Assembly (NCBI GenBank): GCA_949987705.1
Contig: OX465282.1
Span: forward strand, 40,388,039-40,452,038
Length of the DNA: 64,000 nucleotides
Reading direction: 5' to 3'
From: Thereva unica
Taxonomy: Eukaryota; Arthropoda; Insecta; Diptera; Therevidae
In this document: in pieces, positions 24,301 to 32,734 of the stretch
Layout of the letters: each line of letters begins with the position of its first letter
Position numbering within the stretch: position 1 is the first letter of the stretch
The notes under the pieces: generated by a model
What the model was told of the DNA's origin: nothing
The model's input: the letters and a program-made list of their open reading frames with translations, nothing else
Database searches by the model: none
Translations under genes and position numbers: made by a program

Positions 24301-25702
24301 TTACCCGCCTTGGGTGGGCGATTTCAAGACTGGCAGACACCACTTAAACGCACTCTACTAGTACGGGCCAAGATTTGTGATGCTGTCTTGTAGAAGAGCA
24401 CGTGGTGATTAAGTTTGAAATCTAAATTAAAAAAATGTTTATCGACTAGAATCTGCTCTCGTCGTAAAATAACAAGGTGAAAATCTATGGTACTAGTATT
24501 TTTTCCTAGCATTCAACACTGTCGGTAACTCTTATGATTTTACTTTTATTACAAATTTTTGCACGATCATTATAATTGTTAAGTACATATGAGTAACACA
24601 TATAGTTTTTTCACATTTATAAAACTAACAAATTGAACAATTAATTATTTTAATTAAATTTAGGTTTTTTACATTGCGGATTTTCTTTTTCATCGATCGA
24701 AATTTCAAATTGGGTAGGCTCTTCAAAATTATCGATGTCATCGATGTGTTCATTTTCGATATCAAGACTCTTTGCCAGCATCACAACTTTTCCATGAAGC
24801 GTTTTCCACTAGGAGGTCATGTTTCACCGCAAATCACAAAAAACCGTTTTCAACCCCTAAATAGCATCCCCATTTTAAGATTTCCCCTTTTTTCGTGTTT
24901 AAAAGTTTTTTTCTCTTAGTTATAGCCTTGACCACATTTAACTGCTGAGCCTTGCCTGCTATTAATTTTTTTTTCATAAACCTATTTGCACTAGCCTATA
25001 AGGGGCTATACAGTGTTGCACTTTGAAAAAATGTTTAATTTGTTTTGTTTATTCGACAATTTATACTTTCAAAAATATCCTGGAAAAATTTCAATGCCGT
25101 ATCTATCGTATCTACAGGCTGTATCACCCTGTATGATACTTTTCGAATCGCAGTTTTCGAAAGATCAACCGCTCGCAGTTATAAAGTGCTCCATCTGCTC
25201 GGAGGCATGTCTCGAAGCTAACGTCTACTCACTGCCGCAGTTATTCGGGAAGGGTTTACTGTACACTAGACGGAGCAAAAATGAGTGAAATTAGTTCGGG
25301 AGTGAAAACAAAAAAGGCGTTCACGATACTCTTACAAGCAAGAAGAGGAAATTATTCATCTTGCAAAAATCGATGATATTTTTCCAAAAGGCTGCCATTC
25401 TAACTCGAAGTCTAATTATCCGATTGACGTTACATTACGTTTTATTTGAACAACTTGATTTCCACTCATTTATTAACTTTTTTATGGTGCAATGGCAATA
25501 CCAATTTTTTAACATTTTAAATGTATTGCAATTGCTAATAAGAACTAAGATATGTATTTCTTTTTTAGGTGAACATACTATACGCAACTATCCAGCAACA
25601 GTTCATGGGGCCTTTTTAAGCGGTTTGAGAGAAGCAGGACGGATAGCTGATTATTATCTTGGGTTTCCAGATAGTTTCGATACACTAATAAAAAAGCAAT
25701 AA
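9287..25702 (+). CDS. Su(var)3-3: Lysine-specific histone demethylase 1 (LSD1/KDM1A), C-terminal half in five exons
   Basis: The product is a nuclear FAD-dependent amine oxidase that removes methyl groups from histone H3 Lys4, normally with CoREST. Coding exons are 9287-9439, 9487-9723, 20242-20425, 20489-20646 and 25569-25702. All junctions use GT/AG and the frame is kept throughout (phases 1, 1, 2, 1), giving 288 residues from VRNGYSC to a TAA at 25700. Visible hallmarks are [14 protein letters not shown] (the Lys aligns with human K661), [26 protein letters not shown] (Tyr aligns with human Y761) and the FAD-binding end [18 protein letters not shown]. The protein ends soon after the oxidase domain, at [10 protein letters not shown], so its tail is shorter than the one I recall for Drosophila. 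The N-terminal SWIRM domain and first oxidase half lie upstream. The gene looks intact. Its introns of 10.5 and 4.9 kb are transposon-filled. Confidence 0.95.
9487..9723 (+). CDS. Su(var)3-3: Su(var)3-3 exon b (catalytic lysine region)
   Basis: Reads [14 protein letters not shown], then the [10 protein letters not shown] segment with the lysine near the flavin, then [19 protein letters not shown]. The donor GTATGT starts at 9724. The next intron is about 10.5 kb. Confidence 0.94.
9724..9994 (+). other. Start of the 10.5-kb intron, no gene seen
   Basis: AT-rich sequence with no recognised element before the LINE fragment that starts near 9995. Confidence 0.4.
9995..10262 (+). pseudogene. LINE reverse transcriptase fragment
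   Basis: The translation [20 protein letters not shown] continuing to SFADYGTLR, then an [18 protein letters not shown] segment, matches the central RT region of the intact LINE at 40043-42997. The catalytic FADD is changed to FADY and stops interrupt the frame, so this is a dead internal fragment of the same family. Confidence 0.82.
10338..10637. mobile_element. Near-perfect palindromic MITE (ACACAGCCCCAC ends)
   Basis: Starts ACACAGCCCCACAAAAAAA and ends TTTTTTGTGGGGCTGTGT. The arms of about 140 bp are almost identical complements around GAAAAGGGGGTTTTAAGG near 10485. The strong hairpin suggests a foldback MITE. Open frames inside are mirror artefacts. Confidence 0.8.
10650..10815. repeat. 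Dispersed repeat fragment, inverted relative to 19890-20030
   Basis: The stretch containing CTCATTAGGCCTAACTACAA and the flanking GGTTATACCGG and GCCTCATC segments is the reverse complement of sequence at about 19890-20030. Both lie in the same intron. The source element was not identified. Confidence 0.6.
10816..11320 (-). pseudogene. Possible degraded non-LTR element fragment
   Basis: On the - strand short pieces read like coding remnants, but stops break every frame and no catalytic motif is visible. It lies between two clearer retroelement fragments. Assignment is weak. Confidence 0.25.
11330..11560 (+). pseudogene. LINE RT C-terminal (thumb) fragment
   Basis: The + strand reads [20 protein letters not shown] followed by TFAS, the familiar stretch after the palm domain of Jockey-like RTs (usually xxLYKTLIRPVLTYG). 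The frame is broken soon after. No upstream palm is attached. Confidence 0.6.
11561..12540. other. Intronic stretch without a recognised gene
   Basis: AT-rich with several loose repeats of the type GAGTTATAGCGCTTTAAAA (near 12050 and 12200). No coding motif, terminal repeat or RNA gene is visible. It is probably decayed transposon sequence. Confidence 0.35.
12680..12940 (-). pseudogene. LINE ORF1 fragment (PHD/zinc-finger end)
   Basis: The - strand reads [14 protein letters not shown], a typical end of the PHD-like finger of CR1/Jockey-group ORF1 proteins. A charged linker and a segment ending [13 protein letters not shown] follow. The frame is open from about 12930 to 12680, but no start or remainder of the protein is present. 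Confidence 0.55.
12955..13640 (+). pseudogene. LINE reverse transcriptase relic (second family)
   Basis: The + strand reads [19 protein letters not shown], then [15 protein letters not shown] and RYTDDIKLC (decayed YADD box). After a deletion near 13280 comes [18 protein letters not shown]. These are RT motifs A, B and C and the thumb of a CR1/Jockey-group LINE. Internal stops and the deletion show it is inactive. It is a different family from the LINE at 40043. Confidence 0.82.
13641..14848. other. Intronic stretch without a recognised gene
   Basis: AT-rich sequence; no coding motif, RNA gene or terminal repeat was seen. Confidence 0.35.
14849..15190. repeat. 146-bp tandem repeat, about 2.3 copies
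   Basis: Units begin CGGCACCTCAA at 14849, 14995 and (CGACACCTCAA) 15141. Each contains GCGATATCGTGCAGG-like and ACAAAAATCACT segments. Divergence between units is moderate. It may be part of a larger dispersed repeat. Confidence 0.8.
15191..15911. other. Intronic stretch with one copy of the ~75-bp motif
   Basis: Contains CCACACCACCTCTCAGGTGG through GGTGTCCCCCGTAGGC (about 15340-15415), homologous to the motif at 2575. The rest is AT-rich with no gene seen. Confidence 0.4.
15912..18408 (+). mobile_element. 2,497-bp RTE-ended non-autonomous element with 117-bp internal array, copy 1
   Basis: Begins ACTAGCATAAAACCCGCGTG and ends with (ACAG)n, GAGTTACTTTCGC and TATAATATTAGTAAGGAT. These termini are typical of RTE-type LINEs and the short elements they mobilise in insects. 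The body is about 16 tandem 117-bp units, each with TTCACCCCCTTAGGGGATGA, GTGGATGTCCACGCC and GGGATGCACTGTCAAAA. There is no RT, so it depends on a helper. It is inserted inside a Helentron relic. A copy of the same length lies at 34458-36954. Confidence 0.85.
16134..18070. repeat. 117-bp tandem array inside the RTE-ended element, copy 1
   Basis: About 16 units, for example starts of CCCCATTTCAC at 16490 and 16607. Units vary at a few positions, and some share variants with non-adjacent units. Each contains the self-complementary CCCCCTTAGGGG. Open frames across it are repeat artefacts. Confidence 0.85.
18409..19800 (+). pseudogene. Helentron/Helitron relic: PIF1-like helicase end and AP-endonuclease pieces
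   Basis: The + strand contains [16 protein letters not shown], matching the FGGxxVxLxGDxxQ helicase motif with the Asp lost. Near 18830 it reads [15 protein letters not shown], a PIF1-type motif. Near 19290-19440 it reads [20 protein letters not shown] then LLLNENWL, an AP-endonuclease start. [16 protein letters not shown] lies near 19690. The order (helicase, then endonuclease) is that of Helentrons. Stops and frameshifts are frequent, so it is inactive. Its 5' part was separated by the element inserted at 15912-18408. Confidence 0.65.
19801..20241. other. End of the 10.5-kb intron with an inverted repeat fragment
   Basis: About 19890-20030 is the reverse complement of 10650-10815. The remainder up to the acceptor TTCTAG at 20241 holds no gene. 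Confidence 0.5.
20242..20425 (+). CDS. Su(var)3-3: Su(var)3-3 exon c
   Basis: Reads [20 protein letters not shown] and then [20 protein letters not shown] up to [11 protein letters not shown]. The donor GTAAAG starts at 20426, and the 63-bp intron that follows ends TTATTTAG. Confidence 0.95.
20489..20646 (+). CDS. Su(var)3-3: Su(var)3-3 exon d
   Basis: Reads [20 protein letters not shown], then an acidic loop ([14 protein letters not shown]), then RLFFAG. The donor GTAAGT starts at 20647. Confidence 0.95.
20728..20770 (+). mobile_element. Possible hAT-type terminus
   Basis: CAGGGGCGGATCCGGGAACA is the typical sequence of a hAT terminal repeat. No matching inverted end was found in the intron, so this may be a lone or truncated end. 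Confidence 0.35.
20990..21755. repeat. ~120-bp minisatellite in the 4.9-kb intron
   Basis: Six or so units, each with a CCATGGATCTAACGG-like start, TATTGTATTCTACTTATGAT, a CCCATGTCGAGGGGGTTGTG-like segment and CCGCCCTCTTGAGA. Units differ by small indels and substitutions. It is non-coding. Confidence 0.82.
21756..23504. other. Intronic stretch without a recognised gene
   Basis: Starts with a terminus-like GACAGGGGAGGGGTTTTGGG near 21773 and includes an A14 run near 22927. No coding motif was seen on either strand. Confidence 0.35.
23505..25004. mobile_element. 1.5-kb non-autonomous DNA element with ~170-bp terminal inverted repeats
   Basis: The left end CCTTAATAGGCTAGTGCAAA and the right end TTTGCACTAGCCTATAAGG are inverted. 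The match continues inward for about 170 bp, through GGCTCAGCAGTTAAATGTGG and AAATGGGGATGCTATTTAGG on the left. No transposase is visible in the 1.1-kb centre. Target duplication was not resolved. Confidence 0.75.
25005..25568 (+). other. End of the 4.9-kb intron, no gene recognised
   Basis: Includes a moderately GC-rich stretch near 25160-25290 with short open frames that I could not assign. The acceptor CTTTTTTAG ends at 25568. Confidence 0.35.
25569..25702 (+). CDS. Su(var)3-3: Su(var)3-3 terminal exon e
   Basis: Reads [20 protein letters not shown], then [12 protein letters not shown] and a short tail to TAA at 25700-25702. It carries the last FAD-contacting segment of the amine oxidase fold. 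Confidence 0.95.
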
Positions 25703-26814
25703 GCTGAAGCATTATATTTTAACGCACAGTTTATTATATTTTGGATTTGTGCACAATTTTAGATGTTATTATTACTGAAATACACAAATATTTAAATTGT
25801 AACTTTAAACGGCAAATCTAACTTTAAGATAGTTTGTCTTAACTTTTTAGTTGAGGGCAATAACAAAAATATGACAGTATATGCTTAACACCCGCCCATC
25901 CGCATATCTTCCTATCAATACTGACCAATATCTGTCGTTCGATGAGATTTGCCCCGAAGGTAGGCAAAGTAAGCAAGCACCAGCTTGGTGAGACAGTTTG
26001 CTGAATATGACGTCACAATATGGCTGAATAAGATTGGTATTTTTCCGGTGCTTGTGCTCCGCCACTTCGTTGCAGGGAAGAGCTTTTACTTAATTCCGTA
26101 TCTTGATTTTACTAACACATGCTAATTGGATTTTAACGTCACATGTACAGACCAGTGACATATAGAATGGACTGCTAATCAGAAAATTTTCGTGGCTCCA
26201 ATTCGTTCCGTAGGTAATATACAATTTTCATGAATTTTCTATTTTAAAATGCTTTTTTCATCAAATACAAATTTTTATGTTAACAAATAGTACAGCTTCC
26301 TGATATTTCTTCTAAAAAAAGTGCGCATCAGCTCCGACGCGTCACTGGAGTTTACTCCTGAAAAACGATTGTCTTAAAATAACAATAGGCTTACTTCCTT
26401 TGCCTATTCTTATTGAAGCAATATATTTATTTATGTTGATTTGTTAAAATATATTACATTTTATTTTCTACTTTTAAGTCTTGAGCCATTTTGTGTTGGC
26501 CGCCATTTTGAATTTGGACAGACGCTACTTCAATTTTATCTTATTTGATGGCGGGGGTCTGGGAAGACAAATACAAAAATCCGCCGCCATCTTTGAAGCC
26601 ATTTTGATTTTTTTTACAAAATAGCCAGATTGCATTTTGAAGCGAGCTATATGTATACAATGTGCAAAATTTGAAGTTCATCGACTATATGGAAAATCAA
26701 GTTAAAGGTTCTTGTTTTTGTTAACGGTTTTTTGTTAACGCTTGATTTTTACTCCCTATATATTTTTCATACTGTGCTCTATATACGAAACGATTCTCAA
26801 GGAGTAGACTCAAA
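25703..26814 (+). other. Su(var)3-3 3' UTR and downstream flank
   Basis: AT-rich. No clear AATAAA lies close to the stop, so the polyadenylation site is not placed. Near 26500-26600 a GGCCGCCATTTTGAA-type repeat occurs with CCGCCATCTTTGAAGCC. No further gene is seen. Confidence 0.4.
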
Positions 26815-27573
26815 AAAAGGAAAGGTATCAGTTGAGTTCCGGACTGTACTTTGTGAAAATCAAGAGAAAATTGTATTGACCGGATTTTACGACGCTTTCC
26901 CGGGCGTAACTCGGGACAAACGTCGAAATTGGGAAAATGTCTAGAGAATAAAAATAAAGCTATGAAAACTCTCGGCAAAAAATTTCTTATTAGCTTTTCC
27001 CGGAAAACACTTTGAAATCTCTGGGAACTCAGCCCCAGCCAGCCCCGTCATAACTGGGATTTTGATCATCCATAACTCTGGAAGTTGGTAGTGTAGAATC
27101 TTCGCAGTTTTAGGTAGGTGGGAGTATTCTGCGTATATTGCTACCTTATTCATGAAAGACCTTATTCAGAACGCCCTAACGGCTAAACTGTTACGATCTC
27201 CCCCTCCCATACAATTTTTTGTTCGTCTATCCCAAGCTTATCCACAGCCGGCAGCTTTTTAACTATAGGTGGGACATGCTGCATAAAGCATACAATATAC
27301 ATATATTCGAAATAATTTTTCATAATTTTTTTAGCTTTCATTTTCCGGTCAAACGTGAAGTTTTCTGTGATAGGACATTTTTTGTTGAGAATTGTCTAAC
27401 CTTGACCTTTTTGTCGAGTATTGTCATAGCTTTATTTTTGTTCTCTTAACATTTTCCAATTTTGTCATTTGTCCCGAGACGCGGCCGGGTAAACATCTTA
27501 AAATCCGTTCAATCGAGTTTGCTCTTGATTTTCACAAAGTCCGCCCTGGAACTTAACTGTCACTTTTTCTCCT
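26815..27573. mobile_element. Diverged foldback element
   Basis: The left side (GAGTTCCGGACTGTACTTTG, AAAATCAAGAG, CTCGGGACAAACG, AATAAAGCTATGA) recurs inverted on the right to 27573. The 27040-27240 region resembles part of the large foldback at 32735-34199 (ATAGGTGGGAGTATTCTGCG-like, TTTTTTGTTCGTCTATCCC), so the two belong to one family. It is non-coding. Confidence 0.65.
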
Positions 27574-28407
27574 ATTGCTAAACTCCCCCCATTCCAAATT
27601 TCATTAACTTACAGTTTATTTTATAGTTTTAGTGACTGTTTTACTCTGGAAGCTGTACTGAAAGCTGAAGTTTTCTACCTTGTATCAACAAATTCCTGGG
27701 GTTAGGGGTCGCCCATAAATTACGTGAGGTGATTTTTGCGATTTTTCGACCCCCCTCCACCTTGGTGAGATTTCGTGAGATTTGGCTCGACCCCCTCCCT
27801 CCCCCCTAATCCCACGCGAGATTTTTCAAATTTTAAAAAATCTCTGGTATTTACACTAAAAATACGTAATTACGGTCGTCAAGATTTTATTTGAGATAAC
27901 TGATAATCTGGACTCCTTCCCCTCCTCTATTCCACTCGCTTTTCCGCTTGTAGTGGACTCATAACTACCAAAACGTGACCACTCACTCAACAAGCATTTC
28001 ATTACGCTAAAATTTGGCGTGTGCCTTCTTGTAGTTCTGAATTCTAAGGGCCTTTTCGCGGGTCGTACTCTGCAGCATTCGGCAAGACGCGCATTTGGGA
28101 TATGTGTTTTAACCCAGAAAGACAAAATCCGGAAAGTCTAAATCCAGAAGTGACAAAATCCAGAAACGACAAAATCCAGAAAAAATCCAGAAAAGCATTA
28201 CCATTTTCCGTTGCGTATGGTTCTTGTCGGGCCCGCCCGATGTCAACTCGATGTCCGAGGATACAACCATTGAACTTGAGGTGGACGATGATGACGCCAA
28301 CCCCATTTCGTTATTTTCCTCTGGGATAGGTGTTGATGAAGAAGTGGAGATAGAGATAATCAACAAATTTTTTTTATGCTTGGTCTTCTTCTTTCTTCTT
28401 TGATCCG
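27574..28407. other. Intergenic stretch with repeat ends
   Basis: GGGGTCGCCCATAAATTACG near 27705 resembles a widespread insect transposon end. Near 28105-28190 a short run of GACAAAATCCAGAAA-like direct repeats occurs. The last 40 bp are probably the 3' tail of the LINE that follows on the - strand. No gene is seen. Confidence 0.4.
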
Positions 28408-29880
28408 TTAGCTGGCGGTCCGAGCGGGACGTCCCCGCAACGGATACGCTGCTGTCGGTGCCGCTGGGTCCCGAACTCTATTCACGATTCGCTTCCATTC
28501 TTCTCGGTTTTTGGCGGTGTCTCGAGCCTCGGTAACTGATAATCGTTGGTTCTTTAAGTCACCCTCGATATTCTTCAACCAGGTTTTCTTCGGTGCCGAT
28601 CGCTGTATTCTCCAGTTTGCAGGACGGTCTCGCCAGAGAAGTTTACGTGGCAAGCGGTTATCATCCATTCGGCAAACATGTCCAAACCACCGTAGTCGAC
28701 GTTTTTGCATTTCTTCTTCGATCAGTGTTTGCTGATCGCATCTTTGTCTGACAACCTCGTTTCGAAGGCGATCACGGAGTGAGACACGGAGGATCTGCCT
28801 CAAACATCGCATTTGGAAGACCTCGAGCTTTTTAACGTCCGGTTTGAGCAGTGTCCACGTTTCAGATCCATAAAGAAGAATAGGAAGAATCAACGTTCGG
28901 TAAAGACGTAGTTTTGTTTTGATGGAGATATTTGCTCGTTTCCATATGCACCATTTGAGCGAGGCGAATGTTGCTGTTGCCTGGCCGATACGGCTGTGAA
29001 CGTCGGCCGTCGATGCTACTTTCGTTTCCTCAACCAATGATCCCAAATATTTGAACCTTGGAACCTGTTCGATTTGGGTTCCATCGAGGTGAACACTGGC
29101 TCTTGATCCATCCGTTGTGAGCACTTTGGTCTTTTCCGCATTGATTTTTAACCCGTATGATTGGGCGATGCGGGAAATATCGTATAAGATGTCCGTTTCT
29201 TCGGCATCCGTGTCAGCGAAAACAGCGCTATCGTCGGCGAACATTAAGTCTGTTACGAAGTTGTTGTCGTCGTATTGAACTCCGAGTCGTCCATCGAATG
29301 CTTCACGCATAATCGCGTCGATCACAACGTTGAAGAGAAGTGGCGAAGCGACGTCTCCCTGTCGGACACCCGTCTGAATCGGGAACTCCTCGGATAAGTC
29401 GCTTCGAATACGAACGCTGCTGGTTGAGCCACCGTACGACGCTTGGAGAAGTTGGATGATTCTCAATGGCACGTGTTCGGTTACCAAGACTCTCCACAAG
29501 CTGTTCCAATCGATGCAATCGAAAGCGGATTTGAAATCGATGAAAACGACGACAATTCGTTTGCCGCAACGAATTCTTTCTTCCATTAACTGACGGAGGG
29601 CGAATATTTGATCAATGCATCCTCGATGTGGTCTAAATCCCGCTTGTCCCTCCCGGCTCGTTTGCTCTCGATGTTTCTGTAGCCTCGATTGTATTATTTT
29701 CGTAAATACTTTACCGACGATCGAAAGAAGGCTAATACCGCGATAATTCTTGCATTCCCGACTGTCGCCTTTTTTCAAAACTGGGACAACGATCGCTTTC
29801 TTCCATACCGAAGGGACACGATCCGAATGCCATATGTGTGTTATGAGGACATGAAGTCGTTGTGATAAGACATCACCTCC
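28408..29880 (-). CDS. RTE-like LINE reverse transcriptase, 5'-truncated
   Basis: The frame on the - strand is open from 29880 (GGDVLSQRLHVLI) to a stop at 28408, about 490 codons; no true start is present because the 5' end is cut at 29880. Motifs in order are NYRGISLLSIVGKVF, QAGFRPHRGCIDQIFALRQL, VVFIDFKSAFDCIDW (motif A), TGVRQGDVASPLLFN (motif B), LMFADDSAVFAD (motif C), the thumb LRLYRTLILPILLYGSETW and the C-terminal LRWFGHVCRMDD. The RT core therefore looks intact and without stops. The endonuclease is missing. The 3' tail is AAG-rich. It would make DNA from LINE RNA at the target, but this copy is a dead-on-arrival truncated insertion. The clade (RTE-like) is inferred from the conserved C-terminal segment. 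Confidence 0.85.
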   Translation of the reverse strand, partial: GGDVLSQRLHVLITHIWHSDRVPSVWKKAIVVPVLKKGDSRECKNYRGISLLSIVGKVFTKIIQSRLQKHREQTSREGQAGFRPHRGCIDQIFALRQLMEERIRCGKRIVVVFIDFKSAFDCIDWNSLWRVLVTEHVPLRIIQLLQASYGGSTSSVRIRSDLSEEFPIQTGVRQGDVASPLLFNVVIDAIMREAFDGRLGVQYDDNNFVTDLMFADDSAVFADTDAEETDILYDISRIAQSYGLKINAEKTKVLTTDGSRASVHLDGTQIEQVPRFKYLGSLVEETKVASTADVHSRIGQATATFASLKWCIWKRANISIKTKLRLYRTLILPILLYGSETWTLLKPDVKKLEVFQMRCLRQILRVSLRDRLRNEVVRQRCDQQTLIEEEMQKRRLRWFGHVCRMDDNRLPRKLLWRDRPANWRIQRSAPKKTWLKNIEGDLKNQRLSVTEARDTAKNREEWKRIVNRVRDPAAPTAAYPLRGRPARTAS

Positions 29881-30552
29881 TTGGTAACCTTTGGACTAGG
29901 TCTACTGGGGATACCATGTAAAAACGCTGCTTGCATTATATATCTAAGGTGGTGCGGACAAGAATGCATTTCGTTACCCGAGTTTTCCCAATCGGCGCTT
30001 AAAAGATTTTTTAATAAATCTGTACCTCAGAACCAGACGAACGCAAGTCCAAATATTACCATTTTCGGGTTATTACATCATTGTATGTAGAATTTGATTC
30101 TACTTTAAGCCATAACAACTAAAGTCCGTTGAATAATCGCCTTTTGCATTTTCTAAGGGTTGTAAGAACGTAAGTCCTAACCTATGATTGAGCCAGACAA
30201 ACACAGTTTTTGTGATCTCCTGAAAAGTTGGCCTAGTGTGACTTACGTTAGTCCGGTTCCGAGGTACCGAAATAACAAAGTCGATAACATAAATAAATAA
30301 AGTCGATAACATAAATAAATAACATTTCAGATGACAAAAATAACAATAAAAAAATATGAGTGTGCTTATGACCACACGACTGAAGTGAAACTTCTTTCGC
30401 TCCATCTGCCTGTGTATATATATATGGGTGTGTGTACAATATATACATGTATGTACATATACATATATTAATTTCCTACAAATATATAATTTATTTCATG
30501 TTTTCATTGGTAAATAAATATTTTTGCAAAGATCTTTTATTTTTATTCATTA
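29881..30552. other. Repeat-rich stretch with the ~75-bp motif
   Basis: 29881-29965 is a diverged inverted copy of the motif at 2575. The segment GTACCTCAGAACCAGACGAA near 30025 recurs inverted near 30270. A direct repeat of AAAGTCGATAACATAAATAA lies at 30280-30325. No gene is seen. Confidence 0.45.
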
Positions 30553-31020
30553 TTATTCATTATTTTCATTATTGGACACATCAGTAATTACTGTGGTTAA
30601 TGGAAAAACCGAGACAATAGGCTTATGGTACGAGAAATAAGACACATATATTTTCGAATTAAAATTAGACAGATATCTAGAAAAAACTGCATCGATTGTT
30701 GTTCCATGTCTTGTAGTTGGCTCATTACGGTTATTATTCATTTGCAGTTCTAATTTATCTCGTAGAAAGTTTACCAAGAGTTGTCCATCTTCGGACGCGA
30801 AATTAATATTGAAATCTCCTGCTAAAATTAGTGGCAACGTATGATAGCTTTCTCCTAATTCTTCAGAACCTACTCGACCGTAAATCATAAGTCTTTTGTA
30901 TATAAACATTATGATATTTTTAACTGCGTTATTGGGCGAAATGTAAGCAACTGCCATTATGATGATTGTTCCATCGTCCAAAACACAGTGAGCAGCACAT
31001 ATATCACCAATTGATGATTG
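30553..31020 (-). pseudogene. Helentron AP-endonuclease C-terminal fragment
   Basis: The - strand reads DICAAHCVLDDGTIIIMAVA, then YISPNN, LPLILAGDFNINFASEDG (GDFN endonuclease motif), TTRHGTTIDAVFSR and SYFSYHKPIVSV, ending with a stop at 30553. This is the C-terminal end of the endonuclease attached to Helentron helicases and matches the broken copy at 18409-19800. About 155 codons are intact. The N-terminal part is replaced abruptly by a satellite at 31021. The open frame continues through the satellite only because the repeat lacks stops in that frame. Confidence 0.75.
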
Positions 31021-32524
31021 ACCAATACATAAAATACATAAAATACATAAAATACATAAAATACATAAAATACATAAAATACATAAAATACATAAAATAC
31101 ATAAAATACATAAAATACATAAAATACATAAAATACATAAAATACATAAAATACATAAAATACATAAAATACATAAAATACATAAAATACATAAAATACA
31201 TAAAATACATAAAATACATAAAATACATAAAATACATAAAATACATAAAATACATAAAATACATAAAATACATAAAATACATAAAATACATAAAATACAT
31301 AAAATACATAAAATACATAAAATACATAAAATACATAAAATACATAAAATACATAAAATACATAAAATACATAAAATACATAAAATACATAAAATACATA
31401 AAATACATAAAATACATAAAATACATAAAATACATAAAATACATAAAATACATAAAATACATAAAATACATAAAATACATAAAATACATAAAATACATAA
31501 AATACATAAAATACATAAAATACATAAAATACATAAAATACATAAAATACATAAAATACATAAAATACATAAAATACATAAAATACATAAAATACATAAA
31601 ATACATAAAATACATAAAATACATAAAATACATAAAATACATAAAATACATAAAATACATAAAATACATAAAATACATAAAATACATAAAATACATAAAA
31701 TACATAAAATACATAAAATACATAAAATACATAAAATACATAAAATACATAAAATACATAAAATACATAAAATACATAAAATACATAAAATACATAAAAT
31801 ACATAAAATACATAAAATACATAAAATACATAAAATACATAAAATACATAAAATACATAAAATACATAAAATACATAAAATACATAAAATACATAAAATA
31901 CATAAAATACATAATACATAATACATAATACATAATACATAATACATAATACATAATACATAATACATAATACATAATACATAATACATAATACATAATA
32001 CATAATACATAATACATAATACATAATACATAATACATAATACATAATACATAATACATAATACATAATACATAATATATAATACATAATACATAATACA
32101 TAATACATAATACATAATACATAATACATAATACATAATACATAATACATAATACATAATACATAATACATAATACATAATACATAATACATAATACATA
32201 ATACATAATACATAATACATAATACATAATACATAATACATAATACATAATACATAATACATAATACATAATACATAATACATAATACATAATACATAAT
32301 ACATAATACATAATACATAATACATAATACATAATACATAATACATAATACATAATACATAATACATAATACATAATACATAATACATAATACATAATAC
32401 ATAATACATAATACATAATACATAATACATAATACATAATACATAATACATAATACATAATACATAATACATAATACATAATACATAATACATAAAATAC
32501 ATAAAATACATAAAATACATAATA
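31021..32524. repeat. Compound satellite: 9-mer array then 7-mer array
   Basis: 31025-31911 is about 98 uninterrupted copies of AAATACATA. 31912-32491 is about 83 copies of the 7-mer ATACATA, with one TATATAA variant near 32076. Three 9-mers follow at 32492-32520. The two units differ by an AA pair. All long open frames here are repeat artefacts. Confidence 0.97.
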
Positions 32525-32734
32525 CGTTGCCCGATCACACATTTTCGTAACGTTTTCGTTACACTTTCGTTACACTTTCGCCAGTTTACCCCCCAAGTCA
32601 AGCGTTCGTAAAGAAGTTTCCCAAGTCAAGCGTGCGTAAAGAAGTTTCACTTCAATAAACTGAAATAGACATTCTTTCTCAAAAAAAAACAACACTTCTT
32701 TTACAAATTAAAAAGTTACTTAAATACATACATA
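32525..32734. other. Short direct repeats beside the satellite
   Basis: Contains CGTTACACTTTCGTTACACT-type repeats and two copies of CCCAAGTCAAGCG(T/C)TCGTAAAGAAGTTT-like sequence near 32593 and 32621. No gene is seen. Confidence 0.5.

Noticed and set aside
25847..26065. A 72-codon - strand frame downstream of Su(var)3-3 as a convergent gene
   Set aside because: No domain, no splice context and no polyadenylation signal; more likely flanking or UTR sequence.
30553..32601. Very long open frames (320-680 codons) across the satellite on both strands
   Set aside because: They consist of the translated 9-mer and 7-mer repeats and are open only because the repeats lack stops. Only 30553-31020 is real coding remnant.
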